64,000 nt of DNA from DATDAH01 sp963845425 (lineage in GTDB: Bacteria > Actinomycetota > Acidimicrobiia > Acidimicrobiales > DATDAH01): the NCBI GenBank assembly GCA_963845425.1, contig CAWJSC010000016.1, positions 269,629 through 333,628 of the forward strand. The letters run 5' to 3'. Positions 9,681 to 19,503 of the stretch are shown piece by piece. The position numbers were made by a program, and so were the translations under genes. The number at the start of each line of letters is the position of its first letter. Position 1 is the stretch's first letter. Under the pieces are notes generated by a model. It was not told the origin of the DNA. It saw only the letters and a list, made by a program, of their open reading frames with translations, and did not search any database.

Positions 9681-10822
9681 GTCAGGCCCCCCGTCGGCTG
9701 CGCGGCGTCGGCCGGATCGAGCCGGCGGACCCGCCGCAACGAGGGCAGCGCCGCCACCAGGGCGAGGACCACGATGATCGACCCCGTCGACAGCACGAGG
9801 GCGGGCTCGGGTACCTGGGCGAACTCGTCGTCGACCAGCACCGCCACGAGCGCCGTGGAGCCCGCGCCCAGGGCGATGCCGACGACGGTGACGACCAGGG
9901 CCTGCACCAGTACGGCGCCGGCGAGCACGCCCCGGCCGGCCCCCACGGCCCGCAGGAGGGTGAAGGCGCCCTCCTTCTGGATGGTGAGGATCAGGAAGAA
10001 GAAGCCGGTGACGATCGCCACCACGACGTAGGCCAGCAGGAACACGATGTTGAAGGACTGGCGGGTCTCGGCCACACCCGGCGCCTGGGCCACTGCGTCG
10101 TCCCGAGTGAGCGCCTCCACACCGTCGACCTCGTCGTTGATGCGCTCGGCCAGGTCCGCGGCGTTGATGCCGTCGGCGGGCTGGACGGCGACCAGCGAGG
10201 CGGGCACGAGCGGCGCGTCGGGGTTGACGGCCCGCCGACCCGCCTCGAACGTGGCGAACGAGGTGAAGACGGTGGGCTCCACGCTGAAGCGGAGATCGGA
10301 CGCGAGGCCCACGATCTCGACGGGCACCTCGCCATCGGGCCCGAGGAGGACCACGTCACCGATGTCGAGACCGAGGTCCACGTCCAGGTCCGAGGCCACC
10401 CCCTCCCCGTCGTCCTCGGGCAGACGGCCCTCCACCAACGTGGTCGGCGCCCCGGGCCCACCGAGCTCGTAGCCGAACACGACCACGTCCTCGAGGCTCC
10501 CGCCCACCTCGGCGGTGAAGGTGTTCTCGCCCAACGGGGCTGACTCGCCCACGCCGTCCACGGACGCGACGGCGTCGACGGTCGGGGGCAGGACCACACT
10601 GGCCTCGACGCTGGTCCGGGCCTCCTCACCGTAGACGAGCACCTCGGCGGACTGGTTCTCGAGCGCCCCGGTGAAGTAGCCGAGCAGGCTCGTGAGCAAC
10701 GTCTGTTGGAAGAGGACGAGGAACGCCAGCAACCCGAGGGCGCCGGCCAGGAGCCCGAAGCGCAGCCTCGCCCGGCGCATCTCCCGGAAGGCCAGGCCGA
10801 CGGAGGGGCGCAAGGCGGGCAA
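9677..10822 (-). CDS. FtsX-like ABC permease
   Basis: Second permease of the exporter, 381 residues with the same plan: N-terminal helix after LAFREMRRARLRFG, extracytoplasmic domain of about 200 residues, three C-terminal helices with LRAVGAGRG and RRVRRLDPADA. The only reasonable start is TTG at 10822, with a GCAGGGG stretch about 10 nt upstream; a later TTG at 10813 is also possible. First gene of the exporter operon; its promoter should lie in the 56 bp shared with the divergent acyl-CoA dehydrogenase gene. Confidence 0.87.
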   Translation of the reverse strand: MPALRPSVGLAFREMRRARLRFGLLAGALGLLAFLVLFQQTLLTSLLGYFTGALENQSAEVLVYGEEARTSVEASVVLPPTVDAVASVDGVGESAPLGENTFTAEVGGSLEDVVVFGYELGGPGAPTTLVEGRLPEDDGEGVASDLDVDLGLDIGDVVLLGPDGEVPVEIVGLASDLRFSVEPTVFTSFATFEAGRRAVNPDAPLVPASLVAVQPADGINAADLAERINDEVDGVEALTRDDAVAQAPGVAETRQSFNIVFLLAYVVVAIVTGFFFLILTIQKEGAFTLLRAVGAGRGVLAGAVLVQALVVTVVGIALGAGSTALVAVLVDDEFAQVPEPALVLSTGSIIVVLALVAALPSLRRVRRLDPADAAQPTGGLT

Positions 10823-10878
10823 CGTAGCCCCTGCGTCCCCGAGAGTGGCATCGGGGCCGGGGAGTAGGTTCGCCGGCG

Positions 10879-12084
<1,206 letters not shown>

Positions 12085-12090
<6 letters not shown>

Positions 12091-12108
12091 GCCCGACCGG
12101 GCTCAGGC
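12085..12108. terminator. Bidirectional terminator-like hairpin at a convergent gene end
   Basis: A perfect 10-bp stem (gcctgagccc / gggctcaggc) with a 4-nt loop. It contains the TGA of the acyl-CoA dehydrogenase in one arm and the stop of the convergent anti-sigma gene in the other. No T-tract, as is common in high-G+C actinobacteria. Confidence 0.7.
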
Positions 12109-12546
12109 CCCGGCCCGGAGGTGGAACAGGACCATGCGCACGGTGGTGCCGTCGTCCTTCACCAGGAACTGCACGTCGTCGGCGAGGCCCCGCACCAACG
12201 GGATGCCCAGGCCGCGCTCCCGCTCGAGTCGGGTCGGGTCGGTGACCGCGGGCAGGGGGTTCAGCGCGCCGGGGTCGAAACCCCCGCCGTGGTCCTCGAT
12301 CTCGATGGTGACCCGGTCGTCGTCGAGGATGCAGCGGATGGTGAGGGGCTCGACCCGGTCCAGGCGCTGCTGGGACTCGATGGCGTTGGCGCAGAGCTCG
12401 GAGACGGCCAGCCGGAGATCGGCGACCCGGGCCGGCGGGAACGCAGGATCCACCGAGGCCGCGGCGCTGACCACCACACGGGCGAGGTCGAGGTACTCCA
12501 TGATGGGCGGGATCTCGAGCTCGACGACCTCGCCCACCCCGATCAC
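12103..12546 (-). CDS. Anti-sigma factor, HATPase (RsbW/SpoIIAB-like serine kinase)
   Basis: A 147-residue GHKL ATPase-fold protein. The N box SELCANAIE, the DHGGGFDP G1 box and RGLGIPLVRGLADDV G2/lid segment are clear. Such proteins bind a sigma factor and are released when they meet, and phosphorylate, the anti-anti-sigma partner. GTG 12546 overlaps the stop of the STAS gene upstream by 4 bp, so both are made from one message. Gene order next to the DUF1998 helicase matches the bldG-apgA pair of Streptomyces (established there). The target sigma factor is not identifiable here. Confidence 0.88.
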   Translation of the reverse strand: MIGVGEVVELEIPPIMEYLDLARVVVSAAASVDPAFPPARVADLRLAVSELCANAIESQQRLDRVEPLTIRCILDDDRVTIEIEDHGGGFDPGALNPLPAVTDPTRLERERGLGIPLVRGLADDVQFLVKDDGTTVRMVLFHLRAGA

Positions 12547-12893
12547 CCCGCGCTTTCGGCCATGGCGTCGGCGACGCTGTCACGCACCACGAAGGCCTGG
12601 TCGAGGCGGGTGATGGCCAGCACCTTGGCCACGTGGTCGGTGGCGCCGGCGAGGCGGAGGTCACCGTCGTGGGCCCGGGCCCGCTTCAGGCCGCTGACCA
12701 GCGCGCCCAGCCCCATCGAGTCGATGAAGGTGACGCCGCTGAGGTCGACCACGAGCTGGGGCGGGCCCTCGGTGACCAGTTGCACGAGGCGGTCCCGCAG
12801 CCGGGGGGCGGTGGCGACGTCGATCTCACCGGCCAGGCGCAGGACGCGCCAACCGTCGTGGTCCTCGACCGCGACCTCCTCGTATCGACTCAT
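12543..12893 (-). CDS. bldG: Anti-anti-sigma factor, STAS domain (BldG-like)
   Basis: A 116-residue single STAS-domain protein (SpoIIAA/RsbV/BldG family). The switch serine is in the motif FIDSMGLGAL, the phosphorylation site in the family; the LAGEIDVATAPRLRDRL N-terminal strand-helix is typical. Unphosphorylated, it would capture the anti-sigma factor encoded right downstream (4-bp overlap) and free a sigma factor. In Streptomyces the syntenic BldG governs development and antibiotic production; here the role is inferred only. ATG 12893; divergent from the helicase gene over a 107-bp region. Confidence 0.9.
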   Translation of the reverse strand: MSRYEEVAVEDHDGWRVLRLAGEIDVATAPRLRDRLVQLVTEGPPQLVVDLSGVTFIDSMGLGALVSGLKRARAHDGDLRLAGATDHVAKVLAITRLDQAFVVRDSVADAMAESAG

Positions 12894-13000
12894 GGACGTT
12901 CCAGCGTAGGACCGTTTTCGTCATGGATCCGTAACGCTCGAATGCCGTCGGCGTAACTACGGCCCTGTCACCTGTCAGCGCGCGGCCGTAGGCTCGCGCG

Positions 13001-15340
13001 ATGGCGCTCGCGCCGGTGTCGCCGCTCGCACCCCTCCCGTTGGCCGAACTGGTGGCGGGCCGCGGGCTGGTCCACCTCGAGCGGCTGCCGGCCCGCCCCG
13101 CCCGGTACGGCGAGTTGGCCCGCCCCCTGCCCGACCGGGTGTGGGACGCCCTCGGGGTCGACCGGCTCTGGGGCCACCAGGCCGCCGCGATCGACGAGGT
13201 GCGCGCCGGCCGCTCGGTCGTGCTGGCCACGGGCACGGCCTCGGGCAAGTCCCTCTGCTACCAGGCCCCCATCGCCGAGGCCGCACTGGCCCCCCTCCGG
13301 CCCAGCACCGCCCTCTGCATCTTCCCCACCAAGGCCCTGGCCCAGGACCAGGCCCGGGCCCTGTTCGAGCTGGACCTGCCCGGCCTCGTGCCCGCCACCT
13401 ACGACGGCGACTGCTCGCCCGAGGAGCGCACCTGGGCCCGGGGCAACGCCACCGTGCTGCTCACCAACCCGGAGATGCTGCACGCCGCCCTGCTGCCCCA
13501 CCACGCCCGGTGGTCCACCTACCTGGGTCGCCTCGAGCACGTCGTGATCGACGAGCTGCACGTCCTGCGGGGCATCTTCGGCACCCACGTGTCCCACCTG
13601 CTGCGCCGGCTCCGCCGGGTCTGCAACCTCTACGGGTCAGACCCCACCTTCGTCTTCTGCTCGGCCACCATCGGACAGCCGGGCCGCCTGGCCACCGAGC
13701 TGTGCGGCCTGCCGGTGGCCGAGATCACCGACGACGGCTCCCCGAAGGGCGAGCGCCTCGTCGCCCTGTGGAACCCGGCAGTGGAGGAGTCCGTCGACGT
13801 GGACCTGACGGCGGTTCCCACCACCGATCACGACGACGGCCGGGAGAAGGACGGCCCCAAGCGGTCGACCAACAAGGAGACCGCCGACATCGTCGCCCGC
13901 CTGGTCCTGGAGGGGCACCGCACGATCGCCTTCTGCCGCAGCCGCCGGGGGGCCGAGGTGGTGGCCACCGAGGTCCAGCGCCGCCTCCCCCGGGAGCTGC
14001 GGGACAGCGTGCGGGCCTACCGGGGCGGCTACCTCGCCGCCGAGCGGCGGGAGATCGAGGCCGACCTGTTCGCCGGGCGGCTCCGGGCGGTGGTGGCCAC
14101 CACCGCCCTGGAGCTGGGCATCGACGTGGGCGGCCTGGACGCCTGTGTGCTCAACGGCTTCCCGGGCACCATCGCCTCGCTTTGGCAGCAGGCCGGGCGA
14201 GCCGGGCGCGAGGGCCAGGAGTCCGTCGCCGTGCTGGTGGCGAGCAACGACCAGCTCGACCAGTGGCTCATGGCCTACCCCCAGGAGGTCTTCACCCGGC
14301 CGCCGGAACCGGCCGTCATCAACCCGGCCAACCCCTACGTGCTCCTGCCCCACCTGGCCTGCGCGGCCTACGAGCACCCGTTGACCCCGGCCGATGAACG
14401 GTGGTGGGGTGACCTGCTCGACGACGGTGTCCGTCGCCTGGTGCTCGACGACCAGCTGCGCCTACGCCCCCGGCGCGACCACGCCGCCGCCGTCTGGTGC
14501 GGCTCGGGCTGGCCCGCCCACGGGGTCGGGCTGCGCGGCGGATTCGCCTCCGAGGTCCGCATCGTCTCCCGGGCCACGGACGGCGACGAGCTGATCGGCA
14601 CCGTCGACCTGGGTCGAGCCCCCAGCCAGGTCCATCCTGGTGCCGTCTACCTGCACCAGGGCACCCACTGGAAGGTCACCGAACTGGACCTCGATGCCCG
14701 GCGGGCCGTGGTCGAGCCCGACGACGGCGGCGAGTGGACCCAGCCCCGGACCGAGACGCTCGTCCGCATCGCCGAGATCGAACAGGAGCGCATGGTGGGG
14801 CGGTCCCGCCTGGGCCTCGGCTCCATCGAGGTCAGCAGCCAGGTCACCGGCTATCGACGCCGGGACGCGGCCACCGGCGAGACCCTCGGCCACGAGGAGC
14901 TGGACCTGCCCACCCAGCACCTGAGCACCCGGGCGGTCTGGTACACGATCGACCCCGGGGTGCTGGCGGCGGCGGGGATCGGCCTCGCGGCGGGGCCGGG
15001 CACCCTGCACGCCATCGAGCACTGCGCCATCGGGATGCTGCCCCTGTTCACGATCTGTGACCGCTGGGACGTGGGCGGGGTCTCCACGATGCGGCAGGGC
15101 GAGACCGGCCTGCCCACCATCGCCATCTACGACGGCTACCCCGGCGGGGCGGGCATCGCCGACCTGGGCTACGAGGCGGCCGACCGCCACCTCCACACCA
15201 CCCTCGACGCCATCCGCTCCTGTGGCTGCCGCGACGGCTGCCCGTCGTGCGTGCAGTCCCCCAAGTGCGGCAACTTCAACGAGCCCCTGGACAAGGCGGG
15301 CGCCATCCGCCTCCTCGCGGTGATCCTGGACGGCGCCTGA
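13001..15340 (+). CDS. DEAD/DEAH-box helicase with C-terminal DUF1998 (MrfA/Hrq1 type)
   Basis: A 779-residue superfamily 2 helicase. The N-terminal RecA lobe shows ATGTASGKS (motif I), IFPTKALAQDQ (Ia), VIDELHVLRG (a DELH form of motif II) and FCSATIG (III); the second lobe shows TTALELGIDVGG (V) and QQAGRAGREG (VI). The C-terminal domain ends with CGCRDGCPSC and then CGN, the four-cysteine Zn-binding pattern of MrfA/Hrq1 relatives. Proteins of this type act in repair of DNA adducts such as mitomycin lesions (shown for B. subtilis MrfA). Conserved between the anti-sigma pair and the tad genes in other actinobacteria. ATG 13001; full length. Confidence 0.93.
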   Translation: MALAPVSPLAPLPLAELVAGRGLVHLERLPARPARYGELARPLPDRVWDALGVDRLWGHQAAAIDEVRAGRSVVLATGTASGKSLCYQAPIAEAALAPLRPSTALCIFPTKALAQDQARALFELDLPGLVPATYDGDCSPEERTWARGNATVLLTNPEMLHAALLPHHARWSTYLGRLEHVVIDELHVLRGIFGTHVSHLLRRLRRVCNLYGSDPTFVFCSATIGQPGRLATELCGLPVAEITDDGSPKGERLVALWNPAVEESVDVDLTAVPTTDHDDGREKDGPKRSTNKETADIVARLVLEGHRTIAFCRSRRGAEVVATEVQRRLPRELRDSVRAYRGGYLAAERREIEADLFAGRLRAVVATTALELGIDVGGLDACVLNGFPGTIASLWQQAGRAGREGQESVAVLVASNDQLDQWLMAYPQEVFTRPPEPAVINPANPYVLLPHLACAAYEHPLTPADERWWGDLLDDGVRRLVLDDQLRLRPRRDHAAAVWCGSGWPAHGVGLRGGFASEVRIVSRATDGDELIGTVDLGRAPSQVHPGAVYLHQGTHWKVTELDLDARRAVVEPDDGGEWTQPRTETLVRIAEIEQERMVGRSRLGLGSIEVSSQVTGYRRRDAATGETLGHEELDLPTQHLSTRAVWYTIDPGVLAAAGIGLAAGPGTLHAIEHCAIGMLPLFTICDRWDVGGVSTMRQGETGLPTIAIYDGYPGGAGIADLGYEAADRHLHTTLDAIRSCGCRDGCPSCVQSPKCGNFNEPLDKAGAIRLLAVILDGA

Positions 15341-15352
15341 TCAGGGCCGGGT

Positions 15353-15733
15353 TCATTCCACGCGCATCGTGGCCTCAGCGACCAGGACCCGGTCCCCGAG
15401 GAGGGACCCCACGAGCGGGACGGCAGTCGGTGACCGGTAGCGAACGGTCACCGTCAGGCGGGCGCCCGGCTCGGTGGACCCCGACAGCTCGACGCTGAGG
15501 CGGTCGGGGTCCAGCCGGGCTGCCCCCACGGCACCGTCCCGGGCGACGTCGGCCTGGGGATCCACCGCCGCGGCCCGGGCCGCCTCGCGAGCGGCGTGGG
15601 TGACCAGCACCTGGTCCCGGATCACGAGACCGACCTGGACCACGGCCAGGAGCAGCAGGGCGAGCAGCGGCAGCAGGAGGGCGACCTCGACCGTGGCCTG
15701 ACCGCGCTCGCTGTCGCCCTCCTGACGCCTCAC
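15353..15733 (-). CDS. tadE: TadE-family pilus-assembly/pseudopilin-like protein
   Basis: 126 residues: a short polar head RRQEGDSERGQATVEVAL with the TadE/F E-V-A motif that precedes a membrane helix (LLLPLLALLLLAVVQVGLV), then an extracytoplasmic domain. It overlaps the DUF4244 gene by ATGA (15730-15733) and is the last gene on this side of the tad locus. Its stop and that of the convergent helicase are 13 bp apart around a cctgatcagg palindrome. Expected as a minor pseudopilin of a Flp/Tad system. A TadG-like gene that would normally follow is not seen here. Confidence 0.86.
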   Translation of the reverse strand: MRRQEGDSERGQATVEVALLLPLLALLLLAVVQVGLVIRDQVLVTHAAREAARAAAVDPQADVARDGAVGAARLDPDRLSVELSGSTEPGARLTVTVRYRSPTAVPLVGSLLGDRVLVAEATMRVE

Positions 15734-15945
15734 GGGATCTGGTCGAGGATGCTGTCCAGCACCCCGTCGAGTAGACGCCCGATCTTGTTGGTGTCCGACG
15801 CCCAGGCCACGACCAACAACGCAATGGCGGCGACGCCGACGAGCACGAGGGCGTACTCGGCCGTCGTCTGGCCGGTGTCACCGGTCCGGGCGCGGAAACA
15901 ACGGGGGAGCGCCACACGGGCGCGTACGTACAGAAGGAGCAACAC
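15730..15945 (-). CDS. DUF4244 / Flp-pilin-like small membrane protein
   Basis: 71 residues, probable Flp-type pilin subunit of the tad locus (equivalent in position to Rv3656c). The segment GDTGQTTAEYALVLVG has the Gly/Thr-Glu-Tyr (TAEYA) pilin-processing context before a hydrophobic helix, followed by ASDTNKIGRLLDGVLD. Start GTG 15945 was chosen because GGAGG lies 5 nt upstream; longer in-frame versions up to 16152 would have a basic, low-complexity leader and no ribosome site. A prepilin peptidase gene is not in the window. Confidence 0.85.
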   Translation of the reverse strand: MLLLLYVRARVALPRCFRARTGDTGQTTAEYALVLVGVAAIALLVVAWASDTNKIGRLLDGVLDSILDQIP

Positions 15946-16108
15946 GGGAACCTCCGGAGGAGGTCGGGATCGGCGAGGGAGGAAGCGCCGGAGCGGGCCG
16001 TGGTCCGCGAGAGCCCCAACGCTACGGACACCCGCCAGCACCGTCAACGCCCGGAAGCGGGGACCTTCGGCCCGTTCCGACCGCGCCGACCTGCAGGACA
16101 CTGCCAGC

Positions 16109-16765
16109 ATGGACACCGACGACGACCCGGCGGGCCGATCCCGCCAAGCCAACCTCGGGCTGGTCGGCGCGGTGGTCGTGCTCGCCCTCGTCGTCGTGGG
16201 CCTTCTCGTTCTGCTCGTACGTCAGGACGAGGACGACGGCGACACCGCCTCGACCACGTCGGTCGCGGTGACCACCGCGCCCACGACCGCCCTTCCCACG
16301 ACCACGTCCACGACGGTGCCACCGCCCACCACCACCCCCGCGCCGTCACCCGAAGACGGTCGCTTCCCCGGGTTCGTCACCCGGGCCTTCGTCGCCGCCG
16401 ACGGCACGCCGCACGCCGAGCTCGACTACGTCCTCTTCTACACCGGTGACGAGGCCCACGCGCAGGCGGCCGCCCGAGGCACCGAAGCCCCCAACGACAT
16501 CTTCATCGTCAACGACAATCCCCGGCTGCGTGACTTCGTGATCGAGCCGGCGACCACCGTCCAGATCGTCTGCTTCGACGGCGACGAGGGGTGCACGCCG
16601 ACGGCGTCCGGTGGGCTGAGCTCGATCACCTATGCGGTGGACGACTGGATCGCCCAGACCGGCCTCCTCGCCGAGACCGACCTCTTCGGCCGGAGCAGCG
16701 ACCTCTTCTGGGTGACGATCGCCGACAACCGCATCGTGGCCATCGAGGAGCAGTACCTCCCCTGA
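16109..16765 (+). CDS. Membrane-anchored exported protein of unknown function
   Basis: 218 residues, not recognised. A short N-terminal cytoplasmic stretch precedes one membrane helix (LVGAVVVLALVVVGLLVLLV), then a low-complexity Thr/Pro/Ser linker, then a globular extracytoplasmic domain of about 140 residues with two cysteines in VQIVCFDGDEGC that could pair. It lies inside the tad locus but on the opposite strand, convergent with tadC (stops 5 bp apart), so it is probably not part of the tad operon. Start ATG 16109; the frame is open further upstream but antisense to the pilin gene. Confidence 0.75.
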   Translation: MDTDDDPAGRSRQANLGLVGAVVVLALVVVGLLVLLVRQDEDDGDTASTTSVAVTTAPTTALPTTTSTTVPPPTTTPAPSPEDGRFPGFVTRAFVAADGTPHAELDYVLFYTGDEAHAQAAARGTEAPNDIFIVNDNPRLRDFVIEPATTVQIVCFDGDEGCTPTASGGLSSITYAVDDWIAQTGLLAETDLFGRSSDLFWVTIADNRIVAIEEQYLP

Positions 16766-16779
16766 CGGCTCACGGGGGA
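16758..16779. terminator. Terminator-like hairpin at the tadC / exported-protein convergent ends
   Basis: tcccctga and tca(c)ggggga form an imperfect stem with a one-base bulge; the TGA of the plus gene and the stop of tadC lie in opposite arms. Same layout as at 12085-12108 and 40231-40251. Confidence 0.5.
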
Positions 16780-17486
16780 AGATCCGGCAGGGCGCCGACC
16801 AGCAGGGGCACGACGGTGAGGAGGCCGAAGGCCGGGAGCACGCACAGCACCAACGGGAACAGGAGGAGCACCGGGACCCGTCGGGCCCGCTGCTCGGCTC
16901 GGCGGCGGCGGTCGAGGCGGGCCTCGCGGGCGACACGGTCGAGGCTCTCGCCCAGGGGCACGCCATAGCGCTCGGAGGCGAGGAGCACGTCGACCAGTGG
17001 GCGAGCAGGCGGGCCGAGAGCGACGGCGAAGTCGTCGAGTGCCTCAACGGTCGGTCGGCCGAGATCGAGCTCGTGGGTCGCCCGACGGAGGGCGGCCCCG
17101 ACCGGGTCCGGGGCCCACCGGCCGGCGGTGGCGAGGGCCAATGGGACCGTGAGACCACCCGCGACGGCGAGGGCCAGGAGATCGGCCGCTTCCGGTAGGC
17201 CGTCGACCACCGCCGCTCGGCGTCGCGCGGTGTCCCGACGGTCCTGCAGTCGGGGCCAGGCGCCCACGCCACCGAGGAGGACCAGGCCGAGCCACGGCGA
17301 CACCGCCACGGTGAGCAGCCCCGCGACGGCGATGACCGGGAGCCGCCGGTCCGAGGGACGCGCCGGCGGCTGCCCGGTCGGTCGATGACCCAGCGCACCG
17401 GTCGACCGGATCGACCGCGGCGACGAGGCGGGCCGCGTCGGCCAGGCGAGCACGACCCCGACGGTCACGGCGAGGAGGAGGGTCAT
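16770..17486 (-). CDS. tadC: TadC-like type II secretion F-domain membrane protein
   Basis: 238 residues with a T2SSF domain, an inner-membrane platform protein of Flp pilus/Tad secretion. Helices at the N-terminus (TLLLAVTVGVVLAW and VIAVAGLLTVAV), cytoplasmic domain with GLPEAADLLALAVAGGL and ASERYGVPLGESLDRVAREAR, then two C-terminal helices. ATG 17486 overlaps the tadB stop as ATGA. Works with TadB and the ATPase TadA encoded upstream. Confidence 0.86.
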   Translation of the reverse strand: MTLLLAVTVGVVLAWPTRPASSPRSIRSTGALGHRPTGQPPARPSDRRLPVIAVAGLLTVAVSPWLGLVLLGGVGAWPRLQDRRDTARRRAAVVDGLPEAADLLALAVAGGLTVPLALATAGRWAPDPVGAALRRATHELDLGRPTVEALDDFAVALGPPARPLVDVLLASERYGVPLGESLDRVAREARLDRRRRAEQRARRVPVLLLFPLVLCVLPAFGLLTVVPLLVGALPDLPP

Positions 17487-18361
17487 GACGCCCTTCCCGC
17501 GATGCGGTGCATCCACCAGGCCCCGACCCCGTCCAGGGCCACACCCGCCGTCAGGCAGGCCAGGCCGGCCGGTGCGCCGAGGAGGAACTCGGCGGTGCGC
17601 TGGTCGCCCACCACGCCGAGGAGGCCGAAGGCCAGGGGAGCGGCACCCACCACGAATGCCGAGGCCCGGGCCTGTGTGGCCAGGGCCCGGGCTTCTCGGT
17701 CCACCTCGGCCCGTTCCCGCAGGGTGATGGCCACGCCGTCCACGCCGCGGGCCGGGCTGCCACCCGAGACGAGGGCGACCGTCAGCGCCCCGACGACCAG
17801 CCGGACCGCCGGGGTCGGTCGGTGGCGGGCCCAACCGTCGAGCGCGTCGGCGAGGCCCAGCCCGCGATCGGCGTCGGCCAACACGAGGACCAGGTCCTCG
17901 GCGGCGACGGATCCCGTCGCCGATGCCTCGCGGAGTGCCGTCGGCAGCGCGGCCCCCGATCGCAACGAACGGGCGACCGCCTCGAGGAGCTCCGGCAGTT
18001 CGGTCTCGATGCGGGCGTCTCGCCGGCCCCGGGCCAGGTGCAGGGCCAGCCCGGCGGCCGCCCCGGTGGCGACGGCGGCCACGCCGGCGAGGACGGGTCG
18101 GGTGGCGAAGGCCACGACGGCGAGGACGGCCGCGCCGATCGCCGTCCCCCTGGCGACCGTCGCCGGAGGCCAGGCCAGATCAGCCGCCCGCAGATGGGGC
18201 GCCAGCCATCGTTCCGCGCGGCCCGGGGGGGCGTTCGCACCGTCCGCCACCCGGGGGGCCGTGACGACGACGCGGGTCCGGACCGACCGGCCCGCCCACC
18301 GGGCCGCGGCCGGCCGTCCCACCAGTACGACGACCAGGCCCGTCAACAGGCCGAACATCAC
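17483..18361 (-). CDS. tadB: TadB-like type II secretion F-domain membrane protein
   Basis: 292-residue partner of TadC. The T2SSF core reads ELPELLEAVARSLRSGAALPTAL and later VSGGSPARGVDGVAITLRER, flanked by N-terminal and C-terminal membrane helices. GTG 18361 overlaps the tadA stop as GTGA, so tadA, tadB and tadC are chained by 4-bp overlaps and likely made in fixed ratio. Confidence 0.86.
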   Translation of the reverse strand: MMFGLLTGLVVVLVGRPAAARWAGRSVRTRVVVTAPRVADGANAPPGRAERWLAPHLRAADLAWPPATVARGTAIGAAVLAVVAFATRPVLAGVAAVATGAAAGLALHLARGRRDARIETELPELLEAVARSLRSGAALPTALREASATGSVAAEDLVLVLADADRGLGLADALDGWARHRPTPAVRLVVGALTVALVSGGSPARGVDGVAITLRERAEVDREARALATQARASAFVVGAAPLAFGLLGVVGDQRTAEFLLGAPAGLACLTAGVALDGVGAWWMHRIAGRAS

Positions 18362-19503
18362 GAGCGGGGCTCCGGCGGCACGCGGGGAGGACGCGTCGGG
18401 GCACCCACCACGCCGTCGGCGTCGGCGAGGAGACGGCCGGCGGGATCGTCACCGGGGACGGGCACCTCCCACACCGCGGTGATCGAGCGCCCACCCGACG
18501 GTCGCCGAGCGACCTGCACGACCAGGTCCACCGCAGACCGGTACTGGTCCCGGACCGCCGCGAGAGGCAGCGCGACCTGCCCCGTGAGCGCGAGGGTCGA
18601 CAGGCGTTCCAGCGCGTCCGACGGGCTGTTGGCGTGACAGGTGGCCATCGATCCGGCGTGACCGGTGTTGAGTGCCTGCACCAGGTCCAGGCTCTCCGCC
18701 CCACGGACCTCACCGACGACGAGGCGGTCCGGTCGCATGCGCAACGCATTCCGCACCAGATCCCGGATGGTCACCGCTCCCACCGCCTCGGCGTTGGCCG
18801 GCCGCGCCTCCAGGCGCACGACGTGGTCACCGGGCAGGGCCAACTCCGCGACGTCCTCCACCGTGACCACGCGTTCGCCGGCGGGCAGCAGGCCGCCGAG
18901 CGCGTTCAGCAGGGTGGTCTTGCCCGCCCCGGAGCCACCGGCGACGACGACGTTGGCCCGAGCCGCGACGGCGGTGAGGAGCAGGTCCTCGACATCCGGC
19001 CCGGTCACGTCAGCGAGGACGACGCGCCGGGCCCGAAAGCGACGGATGGTGACGTACGGCCCGTCTACGGCCAACGGGAGGAGGGCCACGTTGACCCGAG
19101 AGCCGTCGGCCAACCGGGCATCCACCAACGGCGCCGTCCGGTCGGCCCGCAGGCCCAGCGGAGCCATGATCCGTTCGACGAGGTGGTCGATCGTCCCCGC
19201 GTCGAGGACGACCTCGGTCCGCTGCAGCCGGCCGTCCCGCTCGATCCACACCGGCCCCGGGCCGTTGACCATGACCTCGGACACGTCGGGATCGGCCAGC
19301 AGCGGGGCCAGCGGGCCGAGGCCGTGGATGCGGGCCGTGACCCGGTCGGCGGCTCCGGACCGCTGAGGTCCGGTGAGGAGGGGAGCCTCCCGGGCCAGGG
19401 CCCGGTGGACGACGTGCGGATCCCGGCCCGGGTCACCGGCCCCACCCAGCAGGCGACGGTGGACCCGCTCCTCGAGGGGCGCCTCCGAGGGCTCAGGCGG
19501 CAC
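18358..19503 (-). CDS. tadA: TadA/CpaF-family secretion ATPase
   Basis: 381-residue VirB11/PulE-like ATPase that drives pilus assembly. It shows VNGPGPVWIERDGRLQ in the N-terminal domain, Walker A GGSGAGKTTLLNAL, the Asp box TVEDVAEL, Walker B-like RPDRLVVGEVRGAE and the His-box HAGSMATCHANSP. The GTG start at 19503 overlaps the upstream ParA/MinD-like gene by 11 bp. An open frame extends to 19629 but that part is antisense-quality sequence within the upstream gene. Fits Rv3659c in gene order. Confidence 0.9.
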   Translation of the reverse strand: MPPEPSEAPLEERVHRRLLGGAGDPGRDPHVVHRALAREAPLLTGPQRSGAADRVTARIHGLGPLAPLLADPDVSEVMVNGPGPVWIERDGRLQRTEVVLDAGTIDHLVERIMAPLGLRADRTAPLVDARLADGSRVNVALLPLAVDGPYVTIRRFRARRVVLADVTGPDVEDLLLTAVAARANVVVAGGSGAGKTTLLNALGGLLPAGERVVTVEDVAELALPGDHVVRLEARPANAEAVGAVTIRDLVRNALRMRPDRLVVGEVRGAESLDLVQALNTGHAGSMATCHANSPSDALERLSTLALTGQVALPLAAVRDQYRSAVDLVVQVARRPSGGRSITAVWEVPVPGDDPAGRLLADADGVVGAPTRPPRVPPEPRS